Below are positions 8,055-17,118 of a stretch of 64,000 nucleotides of DNA, one piece after another. The first letter of the stretch is position 1; each line of letters opens with the position of its first letter. The position numbers and the translations under genes were made by a program. The notes under the pieces are model-generated. The model was not told where the DNA came from, ran no database searches, and saw only the letters and a program-made list of their open reading frames with translations. Source of the stretch: Dyadobacter sp. 3J3 (GTDB taxonomy: Bacteria > Bacteroidota > Bacteroidia > Cytophagales > Spirosomataceae); contig NZ_VTOL01000012.1 of NCBI RefSeq assembly GCF_009801115.1, positions 186,001 through 250,000 on the forward strand. The letters run 5' to 3'.

Positions 8055-11000
8055 ATGAAGAAAGCACTAAAAGTACTGGCGATAATATTACTGACAGTTT
8101 TAATTCTGATTGGTGTGTTAATATGGGGTATACAAACTCCTGCCGGTCAAAACTTTCTGACCACACAAGCAAATGATTATTTGCGTAAGAAACTTAAAAC
8201 CAAACTTAATGTAGAAAAAATACGATTTGATATTCCCGATTGGATTGTCTTGGAAGGGGTCTATTTTGCTGATCAACAAGGCGATACTTTGGTTTCCGGA
8301 AAAATGCTGCGTGTCGATTTGGACATGTATTCACTGATTAAAGGAAATGTTGGAATCAATCAAATTGAGCTGGATGGCGCCGTGGCCAACATTCACCGGA
8401 CCTTGCCTGACACCGTTTTTAATTTTCAATTTATTGTTGATGCATTCGCCAGCACCGATCCCGCTACTTCGGTTGACACTACGTCAAAACCAATGGAAAT
8501 GCGTCTGGATAAAATATTGTTGAAACAAGTAAGGCTTTCGTACAAAGATGCGGTTATAGGGACGGATGCTTATGCAAACATCGATTCTGCTTACGTTTCT
8601 TTTGATAAATTCAATCCCACACTTTCTCAATATCACCCGACCAAAATTGCACTTTACAACAGCGGAGCAAAACTTCGTATGTACAAAGCATTGGTAATTG
8701 ATACACTGGACACACCATCAAATCCAGCTGATTCTCTGGATTTGAAATTAGGCGATATTGATATATCAAAGTTCAACTGGGTTTTCACGGATGAAACTTC
8801 CGGTTTGAATAATGGTATTACGGTTGGTTCTTTAAAAGGAAAAATCAACAGCATATACATGGGCAGCCAGCGCGTCAATGTAGAAAGTGTTCTTATTGAA
8901 AACATGACGGCTTATGCGGAGTTTGCCAAAAAGGCAACTTCTAAAACAAGTCCTCCCGATACTAAAACGGATACAACTACTACGCCCGGCTGGTTTGCAA
9001 TTGTAAAAGATATTAAGGTAGTGAACACAGGTTTGCGCTATGATGATTTTAATTCAAAACCAATAGCAAAAGGCCTTGACTATGCACATTTAGATGTTAA
9101 GAAATTAAATGTTGATTTAAAGGATTTCCTTTTTTCAACGGATAACATCACCGGAAAATTAACAAAAAGTTCTTTTCAAGATAAAAGCGGATTTAAAGTA
9201 CTGGCGTTACGAACGGATTTTGGCTATGGTGCCAAACAAACCTATCTGCGTAAACTTTACTTCCAAACACCTAATACACTTCTTCGCGATGAATTGACAT
9301 TACGTTACAACAATATAGATGATCTTACCAAAAACTTAAACAAGGTAAAAATCCGCCTGAACCTGACGGATACGCATCTTGCCTTCTCGGATATTTTATT
9401 GCTGGCACCTGACCTGGCGAAAACTCCGCCTTTTGATAAAGAGCCAAACGGTGTGGTAAAAGTTGGTGGACTTATTACAGGATCAGTTGATGATATGTTG
9501 ATCTCAAAAGCACGTTTCAGTATGCTTGATGGGACTGTGCTGAGTTTGGATGGACGAATTCGTGGATTACCTGATGCGGATAAATTGTCGGCAGATATGA
9601 CGATTAATGAGTTGTCTTCTACAAAAGCTGACCTGATGAAAATGCTTCCGGATAGTGCACTACCTTCCAGTATTGAGCTTCCTGAAACAATCAAAATTAC
9701 CGGAAAAGTGAACGGTTCAATGGCGAATCTAACGCTTTCGACCAATATAAATACTTCTTTTGGTAACGGTACTTTTACCGGAAATCTTCAAAATATTACA
9801 GACAGCATTAAAGCCAAATATGACGGAATGTTGAGTTTTACCGATTTTGATATGGGTAAAATGTTAAAACAGCCACCGGAGCAATTGGGTAAACTAACGC
9901 TATCAACACAGCTTGCTGGAATTGGCTATACACCATCAAGAATGCAGGCACGACTGAACGGAACAATCCAAAGTGCTGATATACAAGGCTACGTTTATAA
10001 TAATCTTACGCTTAAAGGAGATGTAGATCATGGATTGGCCAATGTTGAAGCCAATATGAAGGATGAAAATATAGGTGTTGCCTTAAAAGGACAAGCTGAT
10101 CTTTCGAAGGAATTTCCAAGTGTGAAAGGCGAAGCGCAAATTGACCATATGGATTTGACCGCACTACATCTTTACCAAGATTCTTTGCAGGTGAAGGGAA
10201 ATATCAAAATCGATATGCCTTCAACAAATCCTGAAAATCCAATTGGCACGATTGCAGTTAATAATCTCTTATTGACCCATCATAAAAGACCTGTTAGCAT
10301 TTCTGATATGACCGTTCAATTGGCTGATACTGCTGGCAATAAAAGAGCGACGATCAAATCACCCTTTTTAAATGCAAAACTGGAAGGAAAATTTGTTTAT
10401 ACTGAGATTGCAGATGCAATTTTAACAGAGACAAGCAAACATTTTGCAGTGCCGGGACTGACCTATAAACCTGTCACAAAACCAACCAATTTTACGATCG
10501 ATGCAGCCGTAATGGATCATCCCCTCTTCAAAATATTTGCTACTCAATTAACAGAACTAAAACCAGTCGTTCTTCATGCGGAATTAAACAATCAGCAGGA
10601 TTCGACAATCATAGCTAATCTTAGCATTCCTTTGGTTGAATATGATAGCATTCACACGGAAAAGGTTTTGGTGAATATGAGCAGTGTGAAAGAAAAAGCG
10701 GTTATGAATGCCTATCTGGGCAGTGTCCAAACGGGCAGTTTCAGAATGCAGAATGCATCCTTGAAAACGGATATAGCGAAGAATGACGTGAAGTTCAATT
10801 TTATGGTGAAGGATTCTGCAAATACGGATCGTCATGGAATTAATGGAGATCTTGCACTGGTTGATAACCGATATCAGTTACGTCTGCGCGAAGGTTTGCT
10901 GATCGACTATAAGAAATGGGCTACGGATGGTGAGGGGTATGTACAATATGCACCAGACAGTGTTTTGGTCAAAAATTTTGTAATCCGCAACGATTACCAG

Positions 11001-12986
11001 TCGTTAACTATCAACTCCGCAACGGATGCTCCAAATAGCCCGCTGGACATTACTGCGGATAGTATTTCCATTGGGCAGTTTGTAGCACTCGCAACCCGCG
11101 ATTCTACCATGGCCACTGGTACGTTAAGCGGGAAAATCAAGTTGAGTAATTATATGGTTTCACCGGTTTACACGGGTCAGTTAGCAATAAACAATCTTGC
11201 GCTAATGAAAATCCCTGTTGGCAATCTGGCCATTCGTTCAACCAACGAAACAGAAGATAGAATCAGAGTCGGGATGTCATTGACAAGTGATAAAAACGAC
11301 ATGAGACTTTATGGTGCCTATCGTTTGAAAGATGAAAATCCTTTGAATTTCACCTTGGATTTGAAAAAATTCGGGGCAGAAACAGTGGAGGCTTTCAGTT
11401 TTGGACAATTGAAACGTGCAACCGGAAATCTTTCAGGACAAACCAAGATTACAGGATCAACGGATAGTCCGCAATTAAATGGGTCAATCAATTTTGACGA
11501 TGTTGCTTTTAATGTTACCCAACTTGGCGCGCGTTATTCTTTGACCAATCAAAAAATCAATTTTAACGGTCAGGATATCAATTTCAATAATTTCGTTGTT
11601 GCAGATTCACTTAAACAACAGCTGAAAGTAAACGGAAATGTAAATATTGCCACGATACCTGATGTCAGGTATAATCTTAAAATTGACGCAAAAAACTTCA
11701 CCGTTTTAAGTTCAACACAAAAAGAAAACGACCTTTTCTACGGAAAAGCGATCGTGGATGCAAATTTGACGGTTAAAGGGAAAGGAAGCAGTTCCATTGT
11801 GGATGGAAACGTAAAACTTGATCCTGAAAGTAATGTTACCGTAGTAATGTCAAACAGTGCTACTGAATCGGGTGATGCCAGTAAAGGCATTATTGAATTT
11901 GTGGATATGAGCCAGTTGGCCCAGGTCTCAAAGTCAGATTCCCTTGAAGCAGCCAAACAGATCGTTGTTGATTTTGCATCACAAATCTCCCTGGATATTG
12001 ACGTTGACGACAAATCGCAATTCACGGTTGTTATTGATGAGCTCAATGGTGACAATATCAAACTGAAAGGAAATGCAAAACTGAATACAGGTATTGCGCC
12101 AAATGGTCAGCTTTATTTAATCGGAGCATACGATCTTACGCAAGGTTCATATGACCTGACCCTCCAGATTCTTAAAAGAAATTTTGAAATCCGCAAAGGA
12201 AGCAGCCTGATCTGGACAGGTGACCCACTGAAAGCGGACCTGAATATAACGGCCGTTTATCCGGTGATGGTTGACCCAGGTTCGATTGACAATAATTACA
12301 AAGGCGATCGTAAAATTCCTATTGAAGTTCAGATTATCATTACCGGAAACCTTTCCTCTCCAAATATTACTTTCAATGTTGAGCCAGGCACTGAGGCACC
12401 TGAAAGTTTTAAAAATGATCTAACTAATCTGACATTCTGGGCGGACATGAAACAAAGTCCTTCCGAGATGAATAAACAGGCCTTTGCACTTTTGATTACG
12501 AATAAATTTATAACAGATCAAACATCTTCGGGCTTCAATATTGGGTCAAGTGCCGAGCAAATTGCACGCCAAAGTGTAAGTCAGTTACTTAGCGACCAGT
12601 TAAATAATTTGGCCGGAGATTTGGTAAAGGGCGTAAATCTTGATTTGAACTTAAATTCTTCAACGGATCAGACAGCCGGATCGAGAACCGATTTGAATGT
12701 TGGTTTAAGCAAAGCCTTTTTGGGTGACAGGCTGAAAATATCGGTTGGGAAAAACTTTGAGCTGGAAAGTAAATCACAAACGCCAAGTTCGTCGGAAGTA
12801 TTTGATAACATCGCGCTGGATTACTCGCTTAGCAAGGATGGAAGATATTTATTCAGAGGATATAGAAAAAATCAATATCAGTCCATTCTGGAAGGATTTA
12901 TTATTGAAACAGGTGTGAGTTTTATCATAACGGCCGACTACGATTTGTTCCGTGAAATTTTTCAAAAACAAAAAAATGAGAATTAA
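8055..12986 (+). CDS. tamB: Translocation and assembly module inner-membrane component TamB
   Basis: A 1643-residue AsmA-superfamily protein that spans the periplasm. An N-terminal membrane anchor (about residues 5-27, LKVLAIILLTVLILIGVLIW) precedes a very long repetitive beta-strand region forming the lipid-conducting groove. The conserved DUF490/TamB C-terminal domain occupies roughly the last 350 residues, with GNAKLNTGIAPNGQLYLIGAY, QGSYDLTLQILKRNF and KADLNITAVYP. TamB works with an outer-membrane TamA-type barrel and is implicated in phospholipid transport and outer-membrane protein assembly. Its partner tamL begins 11 bases before the tamB stop codon, so the two are translationally coupled. 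The size is within the Bacteroidota range. No frame damage is seen. Confidence 0.95.
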   Translation: MKKALKVLAIILLTVLILIGVLIWGIQTPAGQNFLTTQANDYLRKKLKTKLNVEKIRFDIPDWIVLEGVYFADQQGDTLVSGKMLRVDLDMYSLIKGNVGINQIELDGAVANIHRTLPDTVFNFQFIVDAFASTDPATSVDTTSKPMEMRLDKILLKQVRLSYKDAVIGTDAYANIDSAYVSFDKFNPTLSQYHPTKIALYNSGAKLRMYKALVIDTLDTPSNPADSLDLKLGDIDISKFNWVFTDETSGLNNGITVGSLKGKINSIYMGSQRVNVESVLIENMTAYAEFAKKATSKTSPPDTKTDTTTTPGWFAIVKDIKVVNTGLRYDDFNSKPIAKGLDYAHLDVKKLNVDLKDFLFSTDNITGKLTKSSFQDKSGFKVLALRTDFGYGAKQTYLRKLYFQTPNTLLRDELTLRYNNIDDLTKNLNKVKIRLNLTDTHLAFSDILLLAPDLAKTPPFDKEPNGVVKVGGLITGSVDDMLISKARFSMLDGTVLSLDGRIRGLPDADKLSADMTINELSSTKADLMKMLPDSALPSSIELPETIKITGKVNGSMANLTLSTNINTSFGNGTFTGNLQNITDSIKAKYDGMLSFTDFDMGKMLKQPPEQLGKLTLSTQLAGIGYTPSRMQARLNGTIQSADIQGYVYNNLTLKGDVDHGLANVEANMKDENIGVALKGQADLSKEFPSVKGEAQIDHMDLTALHLYQDSLQVKGNIKIDMPSTNPENPIGTIAVNNLLLTHHKRPVSISDMTVQLADTAGNKRATIKSPFLNAKLEGKFVYTEIADAILTETSKHFAVPGLTYKPVTKPTNFTIDAAVMDHPLFKIFATQLTELKPVVLHAELNNQQDSTIIANLSIPLVEYDSIHTEKVLVNMSSVKEKAVMNAYLGSVQTGSFRMQNASLKTDIAKNDVKFNFMVKDSANTDRHGINGDLALVDNRYQLRLREGLLIDYKKWATDGEGYVQYAPDSVLVKNFVIRNDYQSLTINSATDAPNSPLDITADSISIGQFVALATRDSTMATGTLSGKIKLSNYMVSPVYTGQLAINNLALMKIPVGNLAIRSTNETEDRIRVGMSLTSDKNDMRLYGAYRLKDENPLNFTLDLKKFGAETVEAFSFGQLKRATGNLSGQTKITGSTDSPQLNGSINFDDVAFNVTQLGARYSLTNQKINFNGQDINFNNFVVADSLKQQLKVNGNVNIATIPDVRYNLKIDAKNFTVLSSTQKENDLFYGKAIVDANLTVKGKGSSSIVDGNVKLDPESNVTVVMSNSATESGDASKGIIEFVDMSQLAQVSKSDSLEAAKQIVVDFASQISLDIDVDDKSQFTVVIDELNGDNIKLKGNAKLNTGIAPNGQLYLIGAYDLTQGSYDLTLQILKRNFEIRKGSSLIWTGDPLKADLNITAVYPVMVDPGSIDNNYKGDRKIPIEVQIIITGNLSSPNITFNVEPGTEAPESFKNDLTNLTFWADMKQSPSEMNKQAFALLITNKFITDQTSSGFNIGSSAEQIARQSVSQLLSDQLNNLAGDLVKGVNLDLNLNSSTDQTAGSRTDLNVGLSKAFLGDRLKISVGKNFELESKSQTPSSSEVFDNIALDYSLSKDGRYLFRGYRKNQYQSILEGFIIETGVSFIITADYDLFREIFQKQKNEN

Positions 12987-15423
12987 TACTTTAGCCATCT
13001 TTGTGATATGTATTTTGCTGGGCAGCTGCTCCGTAAGAAAGTACGTCCCGGCTGGCCAAAGCCTGTATGTGGGAAATAGTGTACATGTAACTCCTGACAC
13101 GCTCAGTAAGCCAAAAGTGGCTGATCTGGCTACGAGTTTGGAAGCGATTGTTAAGCCGCCACCCAATAAAACCATTTTTGGATTTCCCTGGAAAGTTTGG
13201 TTTTATTATTGGATCGGTCAACCAAAAGATGAAGGAGGTATACGCAGCTGGTTCCGAAAAAAACTGGGACAACCGCCTGTATATGCGAATCAAAGAATTG
13301 TAGATATAAATGCCAAAAATATGATTGGCTTTATGGACAATGAGGGATATTATAAATCTTCTGCTGCTGGTAAACTTGAATATAATCTCAAAAAGAGAAC
13401 GGCCACAGCACATTACGAAGCCTATGTAATGCCTCGTTACTTTATTAATGAAGTGAATTTTGTCGTTCCGGACAGTGCGCAGTTTAACAAGGATCTTGTC
13501 AGATCGAAAAAGGATACATATTTAAGAAAAGGTGATCCTATACGGCTTGATGTCATAACGTCAGAACGTTCGCGGATTGAACAACTTCTGAAAGGAAAAG
13601 GATATTATTATTTCAATCCGGATTATCTTATTGTTAGAGTCGATTCCACTATCGGGAGACAAGATTCCACTATGGGTCCGCAACAGGTAAATCTATATTT
13701 GGAAGTAAAAAAAGAAACCGCACAAACGGCTTTGAAACAATATTATATCAATCAGATATATGTCAATACCGGAACGAACCAGGATAAAAGTGCTGACAGC
13801 GCGACAAATAAAGGACCTTTAAGAAGGGGAATTAATATTAATGATCCAGGGAAACTTTATAAAAGACGGATTTTCTACGACGCCATTGCATTTCGGAAAG
13901 GCAACCTGTATACGAATACGCAACAGGATATTTCCGTCCAGAGACTGGTTAATTTTCAGAATTTCAAGTTTGTTAAAAACAGCTTTGAGTTGGTACCACG
14001 ATCCGATTCAGCCATGCTGAATGTGTACTACAATCTGGCGCCGTTGAAGAAAAAGTCGCTGCAAACGGTACTCAGTGCAAGTACAAAGTCGAATAACCTA
14101 GGAGGCTCTCAATTAACGGTCAATTTAAAAAACAGGAATTTTTTACGTGGTGGCGAGATTTTTACATTAAGTCCTTACTTTGGATTTGACGTTCAATTAG
14201 GAGGAAACAAAGTGGAAAATCCAGGAAAAGTTGGCAATGAATACATACGTTATGGTGCAGTTGCCAGCTTATCTTTCCCAAGATTTGTTATTCCATTTGT
14301 AAAAATACGTCCTGAAAGAAGTCAGGTATTGCCAAAGACAATTCTGGCTTTAACCTATGAAAATAGAATTCAGAGAAATTTCTATACTACAAGGTCTATT
14401 CGTTTTGACTACTCCTTTGTCTGGAGCAAAAATTCGCGGCTTGAACATACTCTAACGCCGATTGCATTAAACTTTGTTGAACCCAGAAATATCAACATAG
14501 AAAAATATGCAGACATTATTTTTAGTCAGTTGATTACTCCACTTGAAAAGAGAAGATATAGAGATCTTTTTGAAACTAAATATTTCATCATGGGCTCAAA
14601 TTATTCAGTTTCTTATCGTCCCGCGCCTAAACCTTTCAGCAAGAATCAATTTGTGATGATTGGTGGTATCGATTATGGAGGAAATCTACTTAGCTTGTTG
14701 GGTAAGAAAAATTCTGTTGATAGTATCATCCCAAAAGAAATTTTTGGTATACCCATTTTACAGTTTGTGAAACTAGACGGCGATATACGTTATTACCGTA
14801 CAATTAATTCAAGAATAAAATGGGCAAACAGATTTCTAGCCGGTGTTGGCATACCGTTTGGCAATTCCAGGACGATGCAATTACCGCAGTTCAAGCAATA
14901 TTTTGCAGGTGGAAGTACAGGTCTTCGTGCCTTTAGAGCAAGGGCACTTGGACCGGGAGCTTATAACCAGGATACTACATCAATAAGACTTTTTGGATAT
15001 CAATCCTTTGGTGATATAAGGCTTGAAGCCAACTCAGAAGTCAGGGTGAAATTCACAGACATTATCGGCGGAGCCGTTTTTGTTGATGCAGGTAACATCT
15101 GGTCTTACCGCGGTAATGCCTCAGAAGGTTATGGTGCAGAATCCGTTTTCAAAAAGAACTTCCTGAATCAGATAGCTGTTGGTGGCGGGATTGGTTTGCG
15201 GCTTGATTTCTCCTTCCTCGTGTTCCGTCTGGATCTGGCAACCCCATTTAGAAAACCATGGTATACAGTAACACCGGTTGACACAGATCCAAATGCGCCG
15301 TTGGATCCAAGTGCGCCGGTCAAGTATAAAAATCCATGGGTATTTAACGAGATTAATTTTGGAAGTAAAACGTGGCGGAAGGAAAATCTGGTATTGAATA
15401 TAGCGGTCGGATTACCATTCTAA
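12976..15423 (+). CDS. tamL: TamL: lipid-anchored BamA/TamA-family outer-membrane barrel
   Basis: An 815-residue protein from the ATG at 12976 (MRINTLAIFVICILLGSCSVRK). This start gives a clean lipoprotein signal with lipobox LGSC and Cys18, which the frame extended upstream to 12952 would spoil. POTRA-like repeats follow (for example FINEVNFVVPDSAQFNKDLV and QYYINQIYVNTG). The Omp85 barrel begins around residue 370 and includes the conserved GGSTGLRAFRARALGPG loop motif and the FVDAGNIW strand. Lipoprotein TamA variants paired with TamB are known in Bacteroidota as TamL. It overlaps tamB by 11 bases, and a strong bidirectional terminator follows. Confidence 0.94.
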   Translation: MRINTLAIFVICILLGSCSVRKYVPAGQSLYVGNSVHVTPDTLSKPKVADLATSLEAIVKPPPNKTIFGFPWKVWFYYWIGQPKDEGGIRSWFRKKLGQPPVYANQRIVDINAKNMIGFMDNEGYYKSSAAGKLEYNLKKRTATAHYEAYVMPRYFINEVNFVVPDSAQFNKDLVRSKKDTYLRKGDPIRLDVITSERSRIEQLLKGKGYYYFNPDYLIVRVDSTIGRQDSTMGPQQVNLYLEVKKETAQTALKQYYINQIYVNTGTNQDKSADSATNKGPLRRGININDPGKLYKRRIFYDAIAFRKGNLYTNTQQDISVQRLVNFQNFKFVKNSFELVPRSDSAMLNVYYNLAPLKKKSLQTVLSASTKSNNLGGSQLTVNLKNRNFLRGGEIFTLSPYFGFDVQLGGNKVENPGKVGNEYIRYGAVASLSFPRFVIPFVKIRPERSQVLPKTILALTYENRIQRNFYTTRSIRFDYSFVWSKNSRLEHTLTPIALNFVEPRNINIEKYADIIFSQLITPLEKRRYRDLFETKYFIMGSNYSVSYRPAPKPFSKNQFVMIGGIDYGGNLLSLLGKKNSVDSIIPKEIFGIPILQFVKLDGDIRYYRTINSRIKWANRFLAGVGIPFGNSRTMQLPQFKQYFAGGSTGLRAFRARALGPGAYNQDTTSIRLFGYQSFGDIRLEANSEVRVKFTDIIGGAVFVDAGNIWSYRGNASEGYGAESVFKKNFLNQIAVGGGIGLRLDFSFLVFRLDLATPFRKPWYTVTPVDTDPNAPLDPSAPVKYKNPWVFNEINFGSKTWRKENLVLNIAVGLPF

Positions 15424-15439
15424 CAACAAAGATATTTAT

Positions 15440-15482
15440 AAATCAAAAAGCCGGTTTTTTTATAAATCCGGCTTTTTGATTT
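15440..15482. terminator. Bidirectional terminator shared by tamL and mce
   Basis: A 15-bp perfect inverted repeat (arms 15440-15454 and 15468-15482, AAATCAAAAAGCCGG and its complement) around a T-rich 13-base loop. It sits between convergent genes, and the mce stop codon (15460-15462) lies inside the loop, so the last mce codons form the second arm. Confidence 0.88.
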
Positions 15483-15873
15483 CCTGACAGAGCTCTATCA
15501 AAACTCCGTTTGTTCCTTTTGGGTGAAGAAAGCATACCAGTTTATTATCTGCTCCGTTTTTTGGTTTATCATTTAATAAAACAAAACCCTCCCCCTTCAG
15601 TCGTTCCATTTCTGATAAAATATCCTCAACTTCAAAAGCGATGTGATGAAATCCTTCTCCCTTTTTCTCTATGAATTTAGCAATTGCGCTTTCCGGATCA
15701 GTAGCTTCCAGTAATTCTATTTTTGTTTGATTAATCTTAAAAAAAGAAGTTTCAACAAACTCTGATGTTACCATCTCTCTTTTGTAAGGATGTATATTGA
15801 ACAAAGTACCAAACAACTTTTCAGCCGCTTCAAGATCTCTGACAGCAATTCCGATATGTTCAACGTTCTTCAT
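15460..15873 (-). CDS. mce: Methylmalonyl-CoA epimerase
   Basis: A 137-residue vicinal-oxygen-chelate protein that interconverts (S)- and (R)-methylmalonyl-CoA, linking propionyl-CoA or odd-chain/branched catabolism to succinyl-CoA. The start MKNVEHIGIAVRDLEAAE at 15873 matches the family. An upstream in-frame ATG at 15918 would overlap rsgA and add a non-conserved tail. Two beta-alpha-beta-beta-beta repeats are visible. The metal ligands are expected at His6 (EHIGIAV), the histidine of GEGFHHIAFEV and the glutamate of GVLIELCQE. It begins 19 bases after the rsgA stop and is probably co-transcribed with it. The methylmalonyl-CoA mutase is not in this window. Confidence 0.93.
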   Translation of the reverse strand: MKNVEHIGIAVRDLEAAEKLFGTLFNIHPYKREMVTSEFVETSFFKINQTKIELLEATDPESAIAKFIEKKGEGFHHIAFEVEDILSEMERLKGEGFVLLNDKPKNGADNKLVCFLHPKGTNGVLIELCQEIKKPDL

Positions 15874-15892
15874 GCTTTCAGAAATTTCAGTT

Positions 15893-16828
15893 TTAACGTC
15901 GGTTATCTCCTCCCCCAACCATACTTAAATAGCTCTCATAACGACTGAAAGCAATTTCTCCACCACTTACTGCATCTTTAATTGCGCAACCTGGTTCGTT
16001 GATATGCTGACAATTATTAAACCGGCATTCATTTAATCGCGTACGCATTTCAGGAAAATAATGGCTGATTTCCTCGGGTTTCATATCGGCAAGCCCAAGT
16101 TCTTTGATACCTGGTGAATCTATAATAAATGTCCCCGGCTCTAATTCAAACATTTCTGCAAAAGTGGTGGTGTGAACTCCTTTGTTTGCAAAAGTCGAAA
16201 CTTCCTGTGTTTTGATATCAAGTGTTGGTGCAATGGTATTGACCAGTGTTGATTTTCCAACACCGGAATGCCCGGACAAAAGCGAAACTTTTCCACGCAA
16301 AAGCTGACTAAAATCTTCCAGACCTTCACCGGTAACCGCTGTTGTAGCCAGGCAGGTATACCCCAGACTGGTATACAAATCCATAAGCTCTGTTTGAAAT
16401 TCCTTGATTTCATCATTTAACAAATCCTGTTTGTTAAAAATGATAACACCCGGAATCCGGAAAGACTCGATCGCTACCAAAAATCTGTCCATGAATCCAA
16501 GAGAAGTTCTTGGAAAAACCAATGTGGCGATCAAAATGGCCTGATCAACATTTGCCGCAATTAAATGCGAATGTGCCGTCTTATGAACCGAGGCACGAAC
16601 TACATAATTAACCCTTGGGAGAATTTCATATATAATGCCTGAATTTTCATTTTCATCTTCAATTTCAAAACGCACAAAATCCCCTACTGCAATGGGATTT
16701 GTAACTTTTAACCCCATCGTTTTAAATTTCCCTTTCAACCGGCATTGCCAAATATGTCCGTCACGATCATCCCTGACTTCATACCAGGATCCTGTCGAGC
16801 GAATCACCAATCCTTTTTCAAACTCCAT
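15893..16828 (-). CDS. rsgA: Ribosome small-subunit biogenesis GTPase RsgA
   Basis: A 311-residue circularly permuted GTPase that checks late 30S subunit maturation. Domain order is an OB fold (about 1-75), then the permuted GTPase with G4 FNKQD (131-135), G1 GHSGVGKST (186-194) and G3 DSPG (237-240). A C-terminal zinc knuckle uses Cys268, Cys273, His275 and Cys281 (CRFNNCQHINEPGC). All motifs are intact. It is the first gene of a likely rsgA-mce operon and is divergent from the ROK regulator across about 290 bases. Confidence 0.97.
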   Translation of the reverse strand: MEFEKGLVIRSTGSWYEVRDDRDGHIWQCRLKGKFKTMGLKVTNPIAVGDFVRFEIEDENENSGIIYEILPRVNYVVRASVHKTAHSHLIAANVDQAILIATLVFPRTSLGFMDRFLVAIESFRIPGVIIFNKQDLLNDEIKEFQTELMDLYTSLGYTCLATTAVTGEGLEDFSQLLRGKVSLLSGHSGVGKSTLVNTIAPTLDIKTQEVSTFANKGVHTTTFAEMFELEPGTFIIDSPGIKELGLADMKPEEISHYFPEMRTRLNECRFNNCQHINEPGCAIKDAVSGGEIAFSRYESYLSMVGGGDNRR

Positions 16829-16986
16829 TCCAACTATTTAATATAAATGCAATAACGAATATAACAGAACTTTCAGGCTTGTTTGATGCAAAAAATAAAT
16901 AATTCCAAAAGAGAAGCATTTAACCAAGTAGTTTTTCAACTTCAATCGTCTTTCCTCTACAATAGTGGTATAGTATTAAAATATAT

Positions 16987-17029
16987 GCCGAATGATATAT
17001 TAAGTTTTTTTAATAAAATTCGGCTTTTT
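16987..17029 (+). terminator. Terminator-like hairpin in the leader of the ROK gene
   Basis: Arms GCCGAAT (16987-16993) and ATTCGGC (17018-17024) enclose an inner ATTAA/TTAAT pairing and are followed by TTTTT on the plus strand. No plus-strand gene ends just upstream, so it could act as an attenuator of the ROK gene or end a short untranslated transcript starting between 16829 and 16987. Confidence 0.5.
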
Positions 17030-17118
17030 CGTATATTTTTTTATATATTAGTCCGCCACTTTGCCATTACTGGCTGGTGATCGTCTTTGAACCTTACTAC
17101 CACAATTCAAAATATGCT

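Noticed and set aside
9305-9745. 146-codon minus-strand frame
   Set aside because: It lies inside tamB in antisense, with Ser/Phe-rich composition typical of a shadow frame.
16883-17080. 65-codon plus-strand frame upstream of the ROK gene
   Set aside because: Its AT-rich sequence (many Phe, Ile, Asn) contains the hairpin at 16987-17029 and ends at the leader; no start-site or protein features support it.
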